Of a stretch of DNA of 64,000 nt, positions 40,832 through 50,485 are shown piece by piece. Position 1 is the stretch's first letter. Each line of letters starts with the position of its first letter. The notes beneath the pieces were generated by a model that saw only the letters and a program-made list of their open reading frames with translations, was not told the DNA's origin and searched no databases. The position numbers and the translations under genes were made by a program. Source of the DNA: SB11 sp943370295 (lineage in GTDB: Bacteria; Bacteroidota; Bacteroidia; UBA8524); assembly GCA_943370295.1 (NCBI GenBank), contig CALRQL020000006.1, positions 124,001 to 188,000 of the forward strand. The letters run 5' to 3'.

Positions 40832-43153
40832 TTATACCTCGGTTTCCTTCAGTACAGCATAGCGTATCAGCTTTTCCTTTAGTTCATCAATGTTGATGGG
40901 CTTCAATAAATAGTCGTTCATGCCTGTATCGTATATGCGTTGACGGGTTTCGGGGAACACATCAGCCGTTAATGCCAAAACGGGCACATTATGGTTCAAT
41001 ACATCCGATTTAGGGTCGCGTATCATTTCAATGGCATCAAACCCACTTACTTCGGGCATTTGCAAATCCATGAACATAATATCAGGAGTTTCGGTTTTTA
41101 GGTAATCCACCGCTTCGCGGCCGTTATTCAGCAATACCACATTTATCTTCCAGCGCGATAATATCTGACGTATTACCAACTGATTGGCTTTATTATCTTC
41201 AGCCACTGCCACTTTCAACCCTTCAAGCACGCTATCGGGTATTTGTTTAATATCACCCCTAAACGCACTTTTTTGCACCCCGTTTATCAGTGGAATTGTA
41301 AACCTAAAGGTGGTGCCTTTGCCCGGTTCACTCTCAACTGTAATGGTACCGCCTTGCACCTCTACTAATTGCTTAGTAATTGCAAGCCCCAACCCAGTGC
41401 CGCCAAATTTGCGGGTGGTATCGGTGTAGGCTTGTGTAAAGCTCTCGAAAATATTTGCCAGTTTATCCTTGTGTATACCTATGCCGGTATCTGATACTGA
41501 AAACTCAATAAGTGCTTTGCTATCGTCATCATTCCCCAAAAACTTAGCGCCAACCGTAACAGAACCTTCTGTAGTAAACTTTACTGCATTGCCTACCAAG
41601 TTGTTTAAAATTTGGATAAGGCGGTATGGGTCGCCTAATAGTTGGGCCGGCATAGCATCATCAATATGGGTAATCATTTTTATGTTTTTGCTTTTGCCTT
41701 GCAGCGCAAAGGTTTTACCCACCTGTTCTATAATCTCTTTAATGTCTAAGTTTATCTGCTCAAAGGTTATTTTGCCCGATTCTATTTTTGATAAATCAAG
41801 GATATCATTAATAATTACCAGCAGATTATCGGCTGAAAATTTAAGGGTGTTCAGGTTTTCACGCTGCACATCGGTAAGTTCAGATTCTTGCAGTAACGAG
41901 GTAAGACCTATGATAGCGTTCATAGGGGTACGTATCTCGTGACTCATGTTTGATAAAAACTGTGATTTTGCTTTTGCAAGCTCCTCGGCCACCTTTTTGG
42001 CCTCCAACAAATTGGTTTCGTTGGTTTTTTCTTTGGTGATATCTTGTGAAAATATTGATACTCCCAAAATACCTTTATCCTCAGTTTTAATAGGATTAAA
42101 GGTAGTTTCAAAAAACAGTTTGTTGATGCGGTGTACCACCGTAGCTCTTTTTCCGCCGAATGAAAGTTCAAAGTTTTCTTTCATCATTTGGCGGTTATCA
42201 TCGTCGAAGGGGATTTTGAAAATATCCATACCCTCCTTTATCTCTACGTTATAAAAAGTTTTGAATATCTTTTTAGCAGCCTTGTTTAAACCTGTGATTT
42301 TGTAATTGGTATCTATTGAAAGTATAACGCTGTTTGTACTTTCAAAAAGTGCCTCCATTCTTGTGTTCTGCCACACAATTTGTCGCTCGTAACTTACTTT
42401 TGAAGTTATATCGTAAAAGTTAATAATGATGTATTCTTTGCCATCCTCATCATGAAAGGTGTTGCCCGTTACTGAAAGGTACTTGGTTTGCCCACCGGTA
42501 TCAAAGCTAAACTCATACGCCTGTTCGCCTTGATTAAGCAAATCAGTCATGTGCAGCCTATTATTAAAAATCTCGTCGATAGGATGGTTCAAAATTTCAT
42601 CCATTCCACTGCCCATAATATCAGTAAAGGCTTTGTTGGCGCGTTGCACCATACCCTCACTATCAATAAGTAGCATGCCCATGCCGCTGGCATTAAAAAT
42701 ATTAGCCATCATCTGCCTGCTTTTACGCAGCGATGTTTCGGCCAAGGCCTTTTCGTTCTCTGATTTTAAAAGTAGGTTGGCAGTATGCACCAACATTGAT
42801 ATACGCTCAGCTGTTATCTCTTCTTTGGTGATATAATCCAGTGCTCCACTCTTCATCATCTCAACGGCAATTTTTTCATTGCCTTGCGAGGTAACAATAA
42901 CCACCGGAGTTTGTATACCTCTTGAGCGCAAACTTTTAAGCACTTCAAGCCCATCACTGCCGGGCAGCAGATAATCTAAAAATATACAAGTATAATTTCC
43001 GTTAAGAGCCAAGTTAAGAGCTTCTTCGGCACGATAGTTCACCTCAACTTCATAATCGAGGTTGCCTTTTGATACGGCACGTTTAAACGCCAAAATATCA
43101 ATTTCATCGTCTTCAATAAGAAGAATCTTAACTTTATCCTGTATCCCAAACAT
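40832..43153 (-). CDS. Hybrid sensor histidine kinase (REC-PAS-PAS-HisKA-HATPase-REC)
   Basis: This 773-residue soluble signalling protein has no membrane segment. The N-terminal receiver has phospho-Asp60 in IFLDYLLPGSDG. Two PAS-like sensor domains cover about 145-255 and 265-378. HisKA carries phosphorylatable His405 in SNMSHEIRTPMNAIIGL. The HATPase spans about 470-630 (NAVKFT, DTGIGI, GGTGLGLAITK). The C-terminal receiver has Asp696 in MFMDLQMPE. This is a phosphorelay with receivers at both ends, likely fed through the first. It is preceded 26 bases upstream by a stand-alone receiver gene, probably its partner. The input signal is unknown. Confidence 0.93.
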   Translation of the reverse strand: MFGIQDKVKILLIEDDEIDILAFKRAVSKGNLDYEVEVNYRAEEALNLALNGNYTCIFLDYLLPGSDGLEVLKSLRSRGIQTPVVIVTSQGNEKIAVEMMKSGALDYITKEEITAERISMLVHTANLLLKSENEKALAETSLRKSRQMMANIFNASGMGMLLIDSEGMVQRANKAFTDIMGSGMDEILNHPIDEIFNNRLHMTDLLNQGEQAYEFSFDTGGQTKYLSVTGNTFHDEDGKEYIIINFYDITSKVSYERQIVWQNTRMEALFESTNSVILSIDTNYKITGLNKAAKKIFKTFYNVEIKEGMDIFKIPFDDDNRQMMKENFELSFGGKRATVVHRINKLFFETTFNPIKTEDKGILGVSIFSQDITKEKTNETNLLEAKKVAEELAKAKSQFLSNMSHEIRTPMNAIIGLTSLLQESELTDVQRENLNTLKFSADNLLVIINDILDLSKIESGKITFEQINLDIKEIIEQVGKTFALQGKSKNIKMITHIDDAMPAQLLGDPYRLIQILNNLVGNAVKFTTEGSVTVGAKFLGNDDDSKALIEFSVSDTGIGIHKDKLANIFESFTQAYTDTTRKFGGTGLGLAITKQLVEVQGGTITVESEPGKGTTFRFTIPLINGVQKSAFRGDIKQIPDSVLEGLKVAVAEDNKANQLVIRQILSRWKINVVLLNNGREAVDYLKTETPDIMFMDLQMPEVSGFDAIEMIRDPKSDVLNHNVPVLALTADVFPETRQRIYDTGMNDYLLKPINIDELKEKLIRYAVLKETEV

Positions 43154-43179
43154 AGTTTTCAGTCGTATAGTCGTTTCAC

Positions 43180-43614
43180 TTAGGCCGGAAACTCACACAG
43201 TTGCCAGTAATTACTCAGCGCTGCCACGGCACTCATAAATTTATCCATCGAAAGCGGCTTTAGTATATAACCAGCCACATTAAGGTTATATGCCTCAATA
43301 ATATCATTGTCTTTGTTTGATGTGGTCATCACAAAAACACTTAACTGATGAAGTTTTTGGTCTTTCCTTAACTCCTTCAAAAACTCTATGCCGTTCATCT
43401 TCGGCATATTCAAGTCTAACAAAATAATTTTCGGCATAGGCTTTTCGTCCGTGCCGCAGCTACGCAAAATCTCAAGAGCTTCTATGCCGTTTCCTGCTAA
43501 ATACAACGGGTTATTGATGTTATTTTTTTTAAACGCCCGTTTAATATTCATCACATCTACCTCATCATCCTCTACCAGCATGATGCTGATTACTTTACCA
43601 TTCACCATAATCAT
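43180..43614 (-). CDS. Stand-alone response regulator (Rcp1-like receiver)
   Basis: This single-domain receiver of 144 residues has no output domain. The phospho-Asp is in IILLDLNMPKMNG (residue 67 from the first ATG), the acidic pocket in MLVEDDEVDVMNIKRAF, the conserved Thr-Ser in VFVMTTSNKD, and the Lys in GYILKPLS. The long alpha1 and 'DDxxDxxxIKRAF' start resemble the Rcp1/phytochrome-partner class of receivers. It is the first gene of a two-gene unit with the hybrid kinase and probably shuttles phosphate to or from it. ATG at 43614 or 43608 may start the protein. Confidence 0.92.
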   Translation of the reverse strand: MIMVNGKVISIMLVEDDEVDVMNIKRAFKKNNINNPLYLAGNGIEALEILRSCGTDEKPMPKIILLDLNMPKMNGIEFLKELRKDQKLHQLSVFVMTTSNKDNDIIEAYNLNVAGYILKPLSMDKFMSAVAALSNYWQLCEFPA

Positions 43615-43775
43615 TTCGTTCTAGTTTAAACAGGCACCGCCGCTTCAATCAGTACCCTATTTTTTTAAATCTCAATAATATACAAATCTCAACATAAAAG
43701 TTTACTTTGTGTAGTTCTTAGTTTTAAAAAATTGAGCATTTAAGCCCGTTTTATACTTACCAAGAGGTATATACG

Positions 43776-43783
43776 TATCTTTG
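43776..43783 (+). promoter_or_regulatory. Candidate -7 box for rlmN
   Basis: TATCTTTG matches TAnnTTTG, with the ATG at 43790. The upstream TTG at 43781 lies inside the box, arguing that translation starts at the ATG. Confidence 0.5.
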
Positions 43784-43789
43784 CACCAA

Positions 43790-44833
43790 ATGGATGTATT
43801 GCAAAAAACAGATGTGCGTTCACTAACACTGCCTCAATTACAGGAACACATGGTGGCAGCGGGCGAAAAAGCATTTAGGGCCAAACAGGTGTATGAATGG
43901 TTGTGGAAAAAAAGTGCGCACAGTTTTGAGCAGATGACCAATTTATCGAAAGAGTTGCGGGTATGGCTTACTGAAAGGTACACGATAAACAATGTGACTA
44001 TTGCTACCCAACAAAAAAGCAACGACGGTACCATAAAAAATGCATTTAAGCTATACGACGACAACATTATTGAAGGGGTTTTGATACCAACTACTGACCG
44101 CATGACGGCTTGTGTGAGCAGCCAAGTAGGGTGCAGCCTTACGTGCAAGTTTTGCGCTACGGGGTACATGGACCGTAAACGCAACCTGAATGCGGATGAG
44201 ATTTATGACCAAGTGGTGCTGATTGACCGACAAGCTCGCGAGAACTACGAAATACCCCTTAGCAATATTGTGTATATGGGCATGGGCGAACCCTTGCTTA
44301 ACTATGCCAATGTGATGAAATCTATTGAGCGTATTACCTCGCCGGATGGTTTGGGTATGTCGCCGCAGCGTATTACGGTTTCTACCGCAGGGGTTGCTAA
44401 AATGATTAAAAAAATGGCCGACGACGGAGCAAGGTTTAATCTTGCTTTATCGCTGCATGCTGCTAATGATGAAAAGCGCAACCAAATAATGCCCATTAAC
44501 GAAAGTAATAACCTGGAAGTACTGGGCGAGGCATTAGCTTATTGGTACGAGAAAACAGGCAGCAGGGTTACTTTTGAGTACATTGTTTTTAATCATTTTA
44601 ACGACGAAATTGAGGATGCCCGCGAGTTATGGCAATTTAGCAAAAAGCTGCCCTGCAAAATAAATCTGATTGAGTATAACCCCATTAGCAATGCTGATTT
44701 CTTGAATGCTGACGGCGATAAGATTGAGAAATTTAAGACGTTTTTAGAAAACAAGGGGTTGATTGTAAATATCCGCCGCAGCCGCGGTAAAGATATTGAT
44801 GCTGCTTGCGGACAGCTGGCAAACAAGCACTAA
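43790..44833 (+). CDS. rlmN: Dual-specificity rRNA/tRNA adenine-C2 methyltransferase RlmN
   Basis: This 347-residue radical-SAM enzyme methylates C2 of A2503 in 23S rRNA and A37 in some tRNAs. The 4Fe-4S-binding CxxxCxxC is Cys115, Cys119 and Cys122 (VGCSLTCKFCATGYM). The C-terminal Cys in AACGQLA (residue 340) is the methyl-carrying or resolving cysteine. Other motifs: VYMGMGEPLLNY, RITVSTAGV, LALSLHAAND and FEYIVFNHFND. The ATG at 43790 is chosen over the TTG at 43781 because the latter overlaps the -7 box. The gene is divergent from the two-component operon. Confidence 0.96.
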   Translation: MDVLQKTDVRSLTLPQLQEHMVAAGEKAFRAKQVYEWLWKKSAHSFEQMTNLSKELRVWLTERYTINNVTIATQQKSNDGTIKNAFKLYDDNIIEGVLIPTTDRMTACVSSQVGCSLTCKFCATGYMDRKRNLNADEIYDQVVLIDRQARENYEIPLSNIVYMGMGEPLLNYANVMKSIERITSPDGLGMSPQRITVSTAGVAKMIKKMADDGARFNLALSLHAANDEKRNQIMPINESNNLEVLGEALAYWYEKTGSRVTFEYIVFNHFNDEIEDARELWQFSKKLPCKINLIEYNPISNADFLNADGDKIEKFKTFLENKGLIVNIRRSRGKDIDAACGQLANKH

Positions 44834-44897
44834 ACCCTTTATTATCCAGCCGTTTGAAGGTTATGTAATTCTTATCGGCCTTTTCGCTTAAACTTCA

Positions 44898-44905
44898 TAC
44901 CTTTG
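44898..44905 (+). promoter_or_regulatory. Candidate -7 box for the nucleotidyltransferase gene
   Basis: TACCTTTG matches TAnnTTTG, 9-16 bases before the ATG at 44914. Confidence 0.45.
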
Positions 44906-44913
44906 TCTCACTT

Positions 44914-45909
44914 ATGAAAGCTATCATACCCGTAGCAGGTATAGGTACGCGACTGCGTCCACACACACATACGCAACCTAAATCACTTATTCCGGTTGCA
45001 GGAAAACCCATTATAGCCCACATTGTTGACAACCTCAGCGAAGTGGGGATTACTGAGTTTATTTTTATTATCGGTTATTTAGGCGATAAAATCGAAAGTT
45101 ATATTACTTCTAATTACCCAAATAATACAAACCATTTTGTTATACAAACCAGCGGCAAAGGTATAGGCCATGCTATATGGCTTGCTAAAGACCTTGTTGA
45201 TGATGAGGACGAAGTGTTTATTGTATTGGGTGATACTATTTTTTATACCGATTTACAGAAGGTATTTAAAAGCCCTTATTCATCATTAGGGGTGAAGAAG
45301 GTAAACGACCCCCGTGCTTTTGGTGTGGCACAACTTAACGGTGAAGGCTTTATTACCAGCGTGGTTGAAAAACCATCGATACCCAAAAGCAACCTTGCTC
45401 TTATTGGTGCTTACTACATTAAACACGGCGGAGTATTAAAAGAAGCGCTTGAATATATCATTGCCAATAATATTAAAACAAATAACGAGTTTTATCTTAC
45501 CAATGCGCTAAACCACATGGCAGAGAGTGGTTATAAATTAACTGTTTTTGATGTGGATAATTGGTTTGATTGCGGCAAGAAAGATATTTTGCTCGAAACC
45601 AATGCTACCCTGCTAAAGCGGTTTAAGCTAACGGCTCCATCTACCAAGCAATACGAGAATACTATTATCATCCCTCCGGTACATATTGGCGAAGGATGCA
45701 CCATAAAAAATTCGATTATCGGCCCTGATGTTTCTATTGGTGATAATGCCATTATTGAGTATTCTATTGTGCGTAACTCAATTATCGGTCCTTATGCACA
45801 TATTGAGTGTGCCATACTTGAAGACTCACTGATTGGCAACGATGCCATGCTGAAAGGCCTTGTGCAAAGTCTGAACTTGGGAGACAGTACTGAGATTAAT
45901 TTTCAATAA
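44914..45909 (+). CDS. Sugar-phosphate nucleotidyltransferase with left-handed helix tail
   Basis: This 331-residue enzyme has the nucleotidyltransferase signature MKAIIPVAGIGTRLRPHTHTQPKSLIPVAGKP. It transfers a nucleotide onto a sugar-1-phosphate, resembling glucose-1-phosphate thymidylyltransferases or archaeal-type bifunctional enzymes. The catalytic domain covers about 1-235 (FIVLGDTIF, VKKVNDPRAFGVA, VEKPSIPKSN, FDCGKKDILLETN). The C-terminal roughly 90 residues are hexapeptide-like repeats (IPPVHIGEGCTIKNSIIGPDVSIGDNAIIEYS) forming a beta-helix. The sugar and nucleotide cannot be fixed from sequence. It is monocistronic between rlmN and a bidirectional terminator. Confidence 0.9.
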   Translation: MKAIIPVAGIGTRLRPHTHTQPKSLIPVAGKPIIAHIVDNLSEVGITEFIFIIGYLGDKIESYITSNYPNNTNHFVIQTSGKGIGHAIWLAKDLVDDEDEVFIVLGDTIFYTDLQKVFKSPYSSLGVKKVNDPRAFGVAQLNGEGFITSVVEKPSIPKSNLALIGAYYIKHGGVLKEALEYIIANNIKTNNEFYLTNALNHMAESGYKLTVFDVDNWFDCGKKDILLETNATLLKRFKLTAPSTKQYENTIIIPPVHIGEGCTIKNSIIGPDVSIGDNAIIEYSIVRNSIIGPYAHIECAILEDSLIGNDAMLKGLVQSLNLGDSTEINFQ

Positions 45910-45922
45910 TCAATAGTTTAAT

Positions 45923-45963
45923 AAAAAACGCCTGCTGCAATAACTTTGCAGCAGGCGTTTTTT
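45923..45963. terminator. Bidirectional rho-independent terminator
   Basis: Perfect 18-bp inverted repeat (inner stem CGCCTGCTGCAA) with a 5-base loop, outer A6/T6, between converging genes. Confidence 0.9.
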
Positions 45964-45977
45964 ATTTATCAGGTACA

Positions 45978-48248
45978 CTATAATGCTCTTTCTTGTGCAT
46001 CAACCACGGCAATGGTAACCATGTTCACTATCTCGCGGATGCTACTGCCCAGCTGCAACACGTGCACGGGCTTTTTCATACCCAGCAATACAGGGCCTAT
46101 GGCTTCAAAATTGCCGGTTTCCTGTAATAATTTGTAAGCAATATTACCCGACTCAAGGTTAGGGAATATCAGGGTGTTCACACCTTGGTCAACCAATTTA
46201 CTAAAGGGGAAGTTATCCTTCATCAAATCATTGTTAAGGGCCACGTTGGCTTGTATATCCCCATCCACAATCAAATCAGGGTATTTTTCGTGCAAAATTC
46301 TCACGGCCTCAGCTGTTTTCCTTGGTGTTTCGCCTTTTGCCGAACCAAAGTTTGAGTAGGATAATAAAGCAATTTTTGGCTGTATGTTGAAACGTTTAAT
46401 TTCTTCGGCTGCAAGTAACGTAATCTGCACCAACTCTTCGGCAGTAGGGTTTAGGTTTACTGTAGTATCTGCCAAAAATAAGGGGCCTTTTTTGGTGCTG
46501 ATAATATACATACCTGCTACCGTATTAATATCACGGTGCATACCTAATACACGCAAGGCAGGTACAATAGTATTAGTGTAATTTTTTGTAAGCCCTGATA
46601 TGTAGGCATCGGCCTCACCTGTTTCAACCATCATGCAACCAAAGTAGTTTCGGTCACGCATTACTTTACGTGCTTCGTAGGCATTTAAGCCTTTACGCTG
46701 GCGTTTTTCAAACAGTATATCGCCGTATTGTTCCAGCTTTTCTTTCTCTAAAAACGGCTCAATAATAGGGCAATCATCAAGGTCAAGATTGTTTTCGGCA
46801 ATCAATGCTTTTATTCGCTCGTGGTTGCCTAATAGTATGGGGTGCGCAATCCCTTCTTCTTTTAGTATGTGGGCCGCACGCAATATCTTTTGATTGTCGG
46901 CTTCGCCAAAAACCACTTTTTTAGGGTCTTTGCGCGCCTTCACCGTCAAATAATTAATCAGTTTGTTTTCAAGCCCCATGCGGTTTTTCAGCGATGCTTC
47001 GTAAGCATCCCAATCTGTAATAGGGTTGCGGGCTACTCCGCTTTCCATGGCAGCTTTTGCCACGGCCGGTGCCACTGTGTATATCAAACGATCGTCAATA
47101 GGCTTAGGGATAATGTAATTTTGTCCAAAGCTCATGTTCTTCTCGTTATATGCACGCATCACCTTGTCGGGTACAGGCTCTTTGGTAAGTTGAGCCAGTG
47201 CACGCACAGCGGCCAGCTTCATCTCCTCGTTTATCTGTGTTGCGCGTACATCCAATGCTCCCCTGAATATGAATGGGAACCCTAAAACGTTGTTCACTTG
47301 GTTGGGGTAATCACTACGCCCTGTAGCCATAATAATATCGCTGCGTGTTGCTACCGCCAAGGCGTAATCAATCTCAGGGTCGGGGTTAGCCATTGCAAAC
47401 ACAATCGGGTTTGCAGCCATACCCATCAGCATTTCGGGAGTCAACACATTACCTTTGCTTAAACCTATAAATACATCAGCGCCTTGCAAGGCTTCCTCCA
47501 GCGTATTTATATTTCTATCGGTAGCAAAGTAGGTTTTATTTTCATCCAGTGTAGTATCGTCTTTGCGCAGCACACCTTTGCTGTCCAGCATCACAATGTT
47601 TTCCTTCTTCACCCCCAACGAGATAAAAATACGGGTACATGAGATAGCTGAAGCACCGGCTCCGTTCACCACCATTTTTAGTGTATCCAGCGGTTTGCCT
47701 ACCAACTCGGCAGCGTTTAGTAATGCTGCCCCGCTAATAATAGCGGTACCGTGCTGGTCGTCGTGCATTACCGGTATATTCAGCGATTCTTTTAATCTGC
47801 GTTCAATTTCAAAACACTCCGGTGCTTTAATATCTTCCAGATTTATACCGCCAAAAGTAGGCTCAAGGGCTTTTACTGTGGCTACAAATGAGTCAACATC
47901 AGCACAATTTAGTTCAATATCAAATACATCAATGTCAGCAAAAATTTTAAATAAAATTCCTTTGCCTTCCATTACGGGCTTTGATGCCTCGGGGCCCAAA
48001 TTTCCGAGCCCAAGAACCGCTGTTCCGTTTGATATAACTGCCACCAAATTTCCTTTGGCGGTATAGCGGTAAACATTTGCGGGGTCTTCCTGAATTTTTA
48101 AACAAGGCTCGGCTACACCGGGCGAATATGCAAGGCTAAGGTCGCGTTGCGTAAGAGTGGGTTTAGTGGGTACTACTTCTATTTTACCGGGACGGCCTTG
48201 CTCATGATATCGCAGGGCTTCCTCTTTCATATTTTGATTTTCGCTCAT
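45978..48248 (-). CDS. maeB: NADP-dependent malic enzyme with phosphotransacetylase-like domain
   Basis: This 756-residue enzyme oxidatively decarboxylates malate to pyruvate with NADP. The N-terminal malic domain and NAD-binding domain occupy about 1-420 (SLAYSPGVAEPCLKI, AVLGLGNLGPEASKPVMEGKGILF, VMHDDQHGTAIISGAALLNA, ANPDPEI). The C-terminal about 430-756 is a phosphotransacetylase-like domain (VVFGEADNQKILRAA, EIKRFNIQPKIALLSYSNFGS, NTLIFPNLESGNIAYKLLQ) that in MaeB-type enzymes is regulatory. Length and order match the MaeB class. A -7 box lies 30-37 bases before the ATG. It is divergent from the TPR kinase gene. Confidence 0.95.
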   Translation of the reverse strand: MSENQNMKEEALRYHEQGRPGKIEVVPTKPTLTQRDLSLAYSPGVAEPCLKIQEDPANVYRYTAKGNLVAVISNGTAVLGLGNLGPEASKPVMEGKGILFKIFADIDVFDIELNCADVDSFVATVKALEPTFGGINLEDIKAPECFEIERRLKESLNIPVMHDDQHGTAIISGAALLNAAELVGKPLDTLKMVVNGAGASAISCTRIFISLGVKKENIVMLDSKGVLRKDDTTLDENKTYFATDRNINTLEEALQGADVFIGLSKGNVLTPEMLMGMAANPIVFAMANPDPEIDYALAVATRSDIIMATGRSDYPNQVNNVLGFPFIFRGALDVRATQINEEMKLAAVRALAQLTKEPVPDKVMRAYNEKNMSFGQNYIIPKPIDDRLIYTVAPAVAKAAMESGVARNPITDWDAYEASLKNRMGLENKLINYLTVKARKDPKKVVFGEADNQKILRAAHILKEEGIAHPILLGNHERIKALIAENNLDLDDCPIIEPFLEKEKLEQYGDILFEKRQRKGLNAYEARKVMRDRNYFGCMMVETGEADAYISGLTKNYTNTIVPALRVLGMHRDINTVAGMYIISTKKGPLFLADTTVNLNPTAEELVQITLLAAEEIKRFNIQPKIALLSYSNFGSAKGETPRKTAEAVRILHEKYPDLIVDGDIQANVALNNDLMKDNFPFSKLVDQGVNTLIFPNLESGNIAYKLLQETGNFEAIGPVLLGMKKPVHVLQLGSSIREIVNMVTIAVVDAQERAL

Positions 48249-48277
48249 GGTTTATACTTTCACAACAAGTAACGGAG

Positions 48278-48285
48278 CAAAAATA
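48278..48285 (-). promoter_or_regulatory. Candidate -7 box for maeB
   Basis: Minus-strand TATTTTTG matches TAnnTTTG, 30-37 bases upstream of the ATG. Confidence 0.5.
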
Positions 48286-48357
48286 GAAATGTTTTGTAGT
48301 GGTGGTGGGGTAAATATGCAGTAATTTGATATTTAGTTTTTTGAGTTTTTTTTTGTT

Positions 48358-48365
48358 TATTTTTG
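48358..48365 (+). promoter_or_regulatory. Candidate -7 box for the TPR kinase gene
   Basis: TATTTTTG matches TAnnTTTG, 20-27 bases before the GTG at 48385, in a T-rich tract. It is divergent from the maeB box about 70 bases away. Confidence 0.45.
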
Positions 48366-48384
48366 CGAAATTTTAAAAAACTCA

Positions 48385-50484
48385 GTGCAAGTGCTTTCAA
48401 CACAAAAGCATTATATCTTGTTATTTTTTGTATTTGCCGTGGGCTTTATTTTACCTGCGTGCAAACAAAGTAGCAGTATAAGGGAGCGAGAGCTTGAAAT
48501 AAGCGAGCTTGACTCTCTTGTGGAGATTACGCACGCCATGATTGATACGGGTTATAAATCTAACTATGAACCGTTAAAACAACACCTTGAAGCCCTTGAA
48601 AAAAAGTGTATCGAAAAGGGAAATAAAGAAGGATTGGCAAGGGTTTATCTGATGCGGGGCTCAATGGAGCGCTGGCGCCAAAATTATCTTGATGGACTAA
48701 ACTGGTGCCACAAAGCTTACGAGGTTATAAAATCATCAGGAACGTCCTCAGAGCTGGATGTGATGTTAGAAATCGGTGATATTTATCGTGATTTAAACAA
48801 AAAGCGTTTAGCCAATGAATTTTACTTGTTGGCGCATGATTTTGCGAAATCTCACAGCGATTTTTTAACACAGGCTTTTGTTACCAACCGATTGGGCACT
48901 ATTTTCTATGCCCAGAACGATTATAATCTCGCCCTCGAAAATTTTAAATACACTTTACAAGCTTTAAAAACTTCGAAATTTGAAGGAGAACATGGAACCA
49001 AATGGGTACAGGTATATAACAACATAGGATTGTGCTATGTACAAAAGGGCTTTTTTGATTCGGCAATTGTGTATTATGATAGTGCGCTGGCCCAAACGCA
49101 AAAACTTGATACCAAAATTAAAGAAAATGCCTACGGGGTAGTAAGCGGCAATGTTGGCAGGTTGTTTCAGCTAAAAGGTGAGTATGAGGCCGCTGTTGAA
49201 AGGCTGAAAACAAATATCGCCATCAATACAAAACTCAACTACGATAATGGTGATGCGGTAACTTCTTACACTTATCTGCTTGAAATATATAACCAACTGG
49301 ATAGTATTGAGGCTTTTGAAACAAATATTAGTAAGGCCATTGACCTTACTTTTAAAGTGAAACAGGCACGAATGAAGGAGTGGAGGGCCCGATTGTATGG
49401 TTTAATGTCGGCTTTTCAGGCTAAAAGAGATAATTACAAAAGCGCGCATCATTTTCAAAGCAGGCAAATGGCATTGGTAGATTCTATTACCAAAATAAAT
49501 GAGGCCGAAAACCTGCAAGACATGATTTTGTTTAGAGAGCTAAACGAAAAAACAACAATGTTGGAGCGGCTAAAAGAGGATAATGAATCTAACAAGCTGC
49601 GCCTGCAAACGTTTATAGCCATATCGGTTTTGGTGGTTATTGTTTTGGCGGTTGCTATGTTCTTTATGAACATTTACCGCAGAAACCTAAAAGAACAGAG
49701 AAAGTTAAACCAGCAAATTGCGCTGCAAAACGAGCAGATTACGCTAAATACCATTGACCTTGAACAGGCAATTGAAGAAATGAAATTGCTTAATAGCGAA
49801 AAAAACCGGATGCTAGGTATGGTGGCCCATGATTTGAGGGGGCCGATATACAATATAACCGGTGTATTGCAGTTGCTTGAGGGGTCGGAGAGTTTTGCAA
49901 AATTGAACGAGGCCGATGTGCAATTGGTGGAGCTGATAAAACGTTCGTGTGAGAATGCTTTGGACGTGATACACGACTTGCTGGATGCTGCCCACCTTGA
50001 TAATGGCGGACTTGAGATTGAAAAAAACAATCAGCAGCTTGCTGAGGTGGTGCGGAGCGCAATACGATTGTATGAAAACCGTGCCCACCAAAAACAGATT
50101 ACTATTGAGTTTAATGAGCCGCAAGAACCGGTAACTGCGTTTGTGAGCAAAGAAAAAATGACCCGTGCTGTGGGCAATTTGCTTTCAAATGCCATAAAAT
50201 TTAGCCACGCTAACAGTAAAATACGCATTGTGCTTTCAGAAGTAAACGGACATGCGCTTATTTCTATCGCCGATGAAGGAATGGGAATTCCTGAAAAACT
50301 ACGAAATGCTATTTACGATAAGTTTACAACGGCTAAACGACACGGAACCGAGGGCGAAAAACCTGTAGGCTTGGGCATGTCTATCGTTAAACAAATTGTT
50401 GATGCACACAATGGCCGTATTTGGTTTGATACGGAAGTGAACCGCGGTACCACCTTTTATATCGAAATACCTTTGAAGGGGTAA
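48385..50484 (+). CDS. TPR-containing sensor histidine kinase
   Basis: This 699-residue membrane kinase has a hydrophobic signal ending in LPAC (Cys26), suggesting lipid anchoring of the sensor end. The periplasmic region (about 27-405) consists of TPR-like helical repeats (NRLGTIFYAQNDYNLALENFKY, NNIGLCYVQKGFFDSAIVYYDSAL). A membrane helix follows at about 408-430, a coiled coil, HisKA with His482 in GMVAHDLRGPIYNI, and a HATPase (NLLSNAIKFS, DEGMGIP, GLGMSIVKQIV). Bacteroidota TPR kinases often pair with distant regulators; none is adjacent here. The start is GTG at 48385, with another GTG two codons on. The signal is unknown. Confidence 0.9.
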   Translation: MQVLSTQKHYILLFFVFAVGFILPACKQSSSIRERELEISELDSLVEITHAMIDTGYKSNYEPLKQHLEALEKKCIEKGNKEGLARVYLMRGSMERWRQNYLDGLNWCHKAYEVIKSSGTSSELDVMLEIGDIYRDLNKKRLANEFYLLAHDFAKSHSDFLTQAFVTNRLGTIFYAQNDYNLALENFKYTLQALKTSKFEGEHGTKWVQVYNNIGLCYVQKGFFDSAIVYYDSALAQTQKLDTKIKENAYGVVSGNVGRLFQLKGEYEAAVERLKTNIAINTKLNYDNGDAVTSYTYLLEIYNQLDSIEAFETNISKAIDLTFKVKQARMKEWRARLYGLMSAFQAKRDNYKSAHHFQSRQMALVDSITKINEAENLQDMILFRELNEKTTMLERLKEDNESNKLRLQTFIAISVLVVIVLAVAMFFMNIYRRNLKEQRKLNQQIALQNEQITLNTIDLEQAIEEMKLLNSEKNRMLGMVAHDLRGPIYNITGVLQLLEGSESFAKLNEADVQLVELIKRSCENALDVIHDLLDAAHLDNGGLEIEKNNQQLAEVVRSAIRLYENRAHQKQITIEFNEPQEPVTAFVSKEKMTRAVGNLLSNAIKFSHANSKIRIVLSEVNGHALISIADEGMGIPEKLRNAIYDKFTTAKRHGTEGEKPVGLGMSIVKQIVDAHNGRIWFDTEVNRGTTFYIEIPLKG

Positions 50485-50485
50485 T

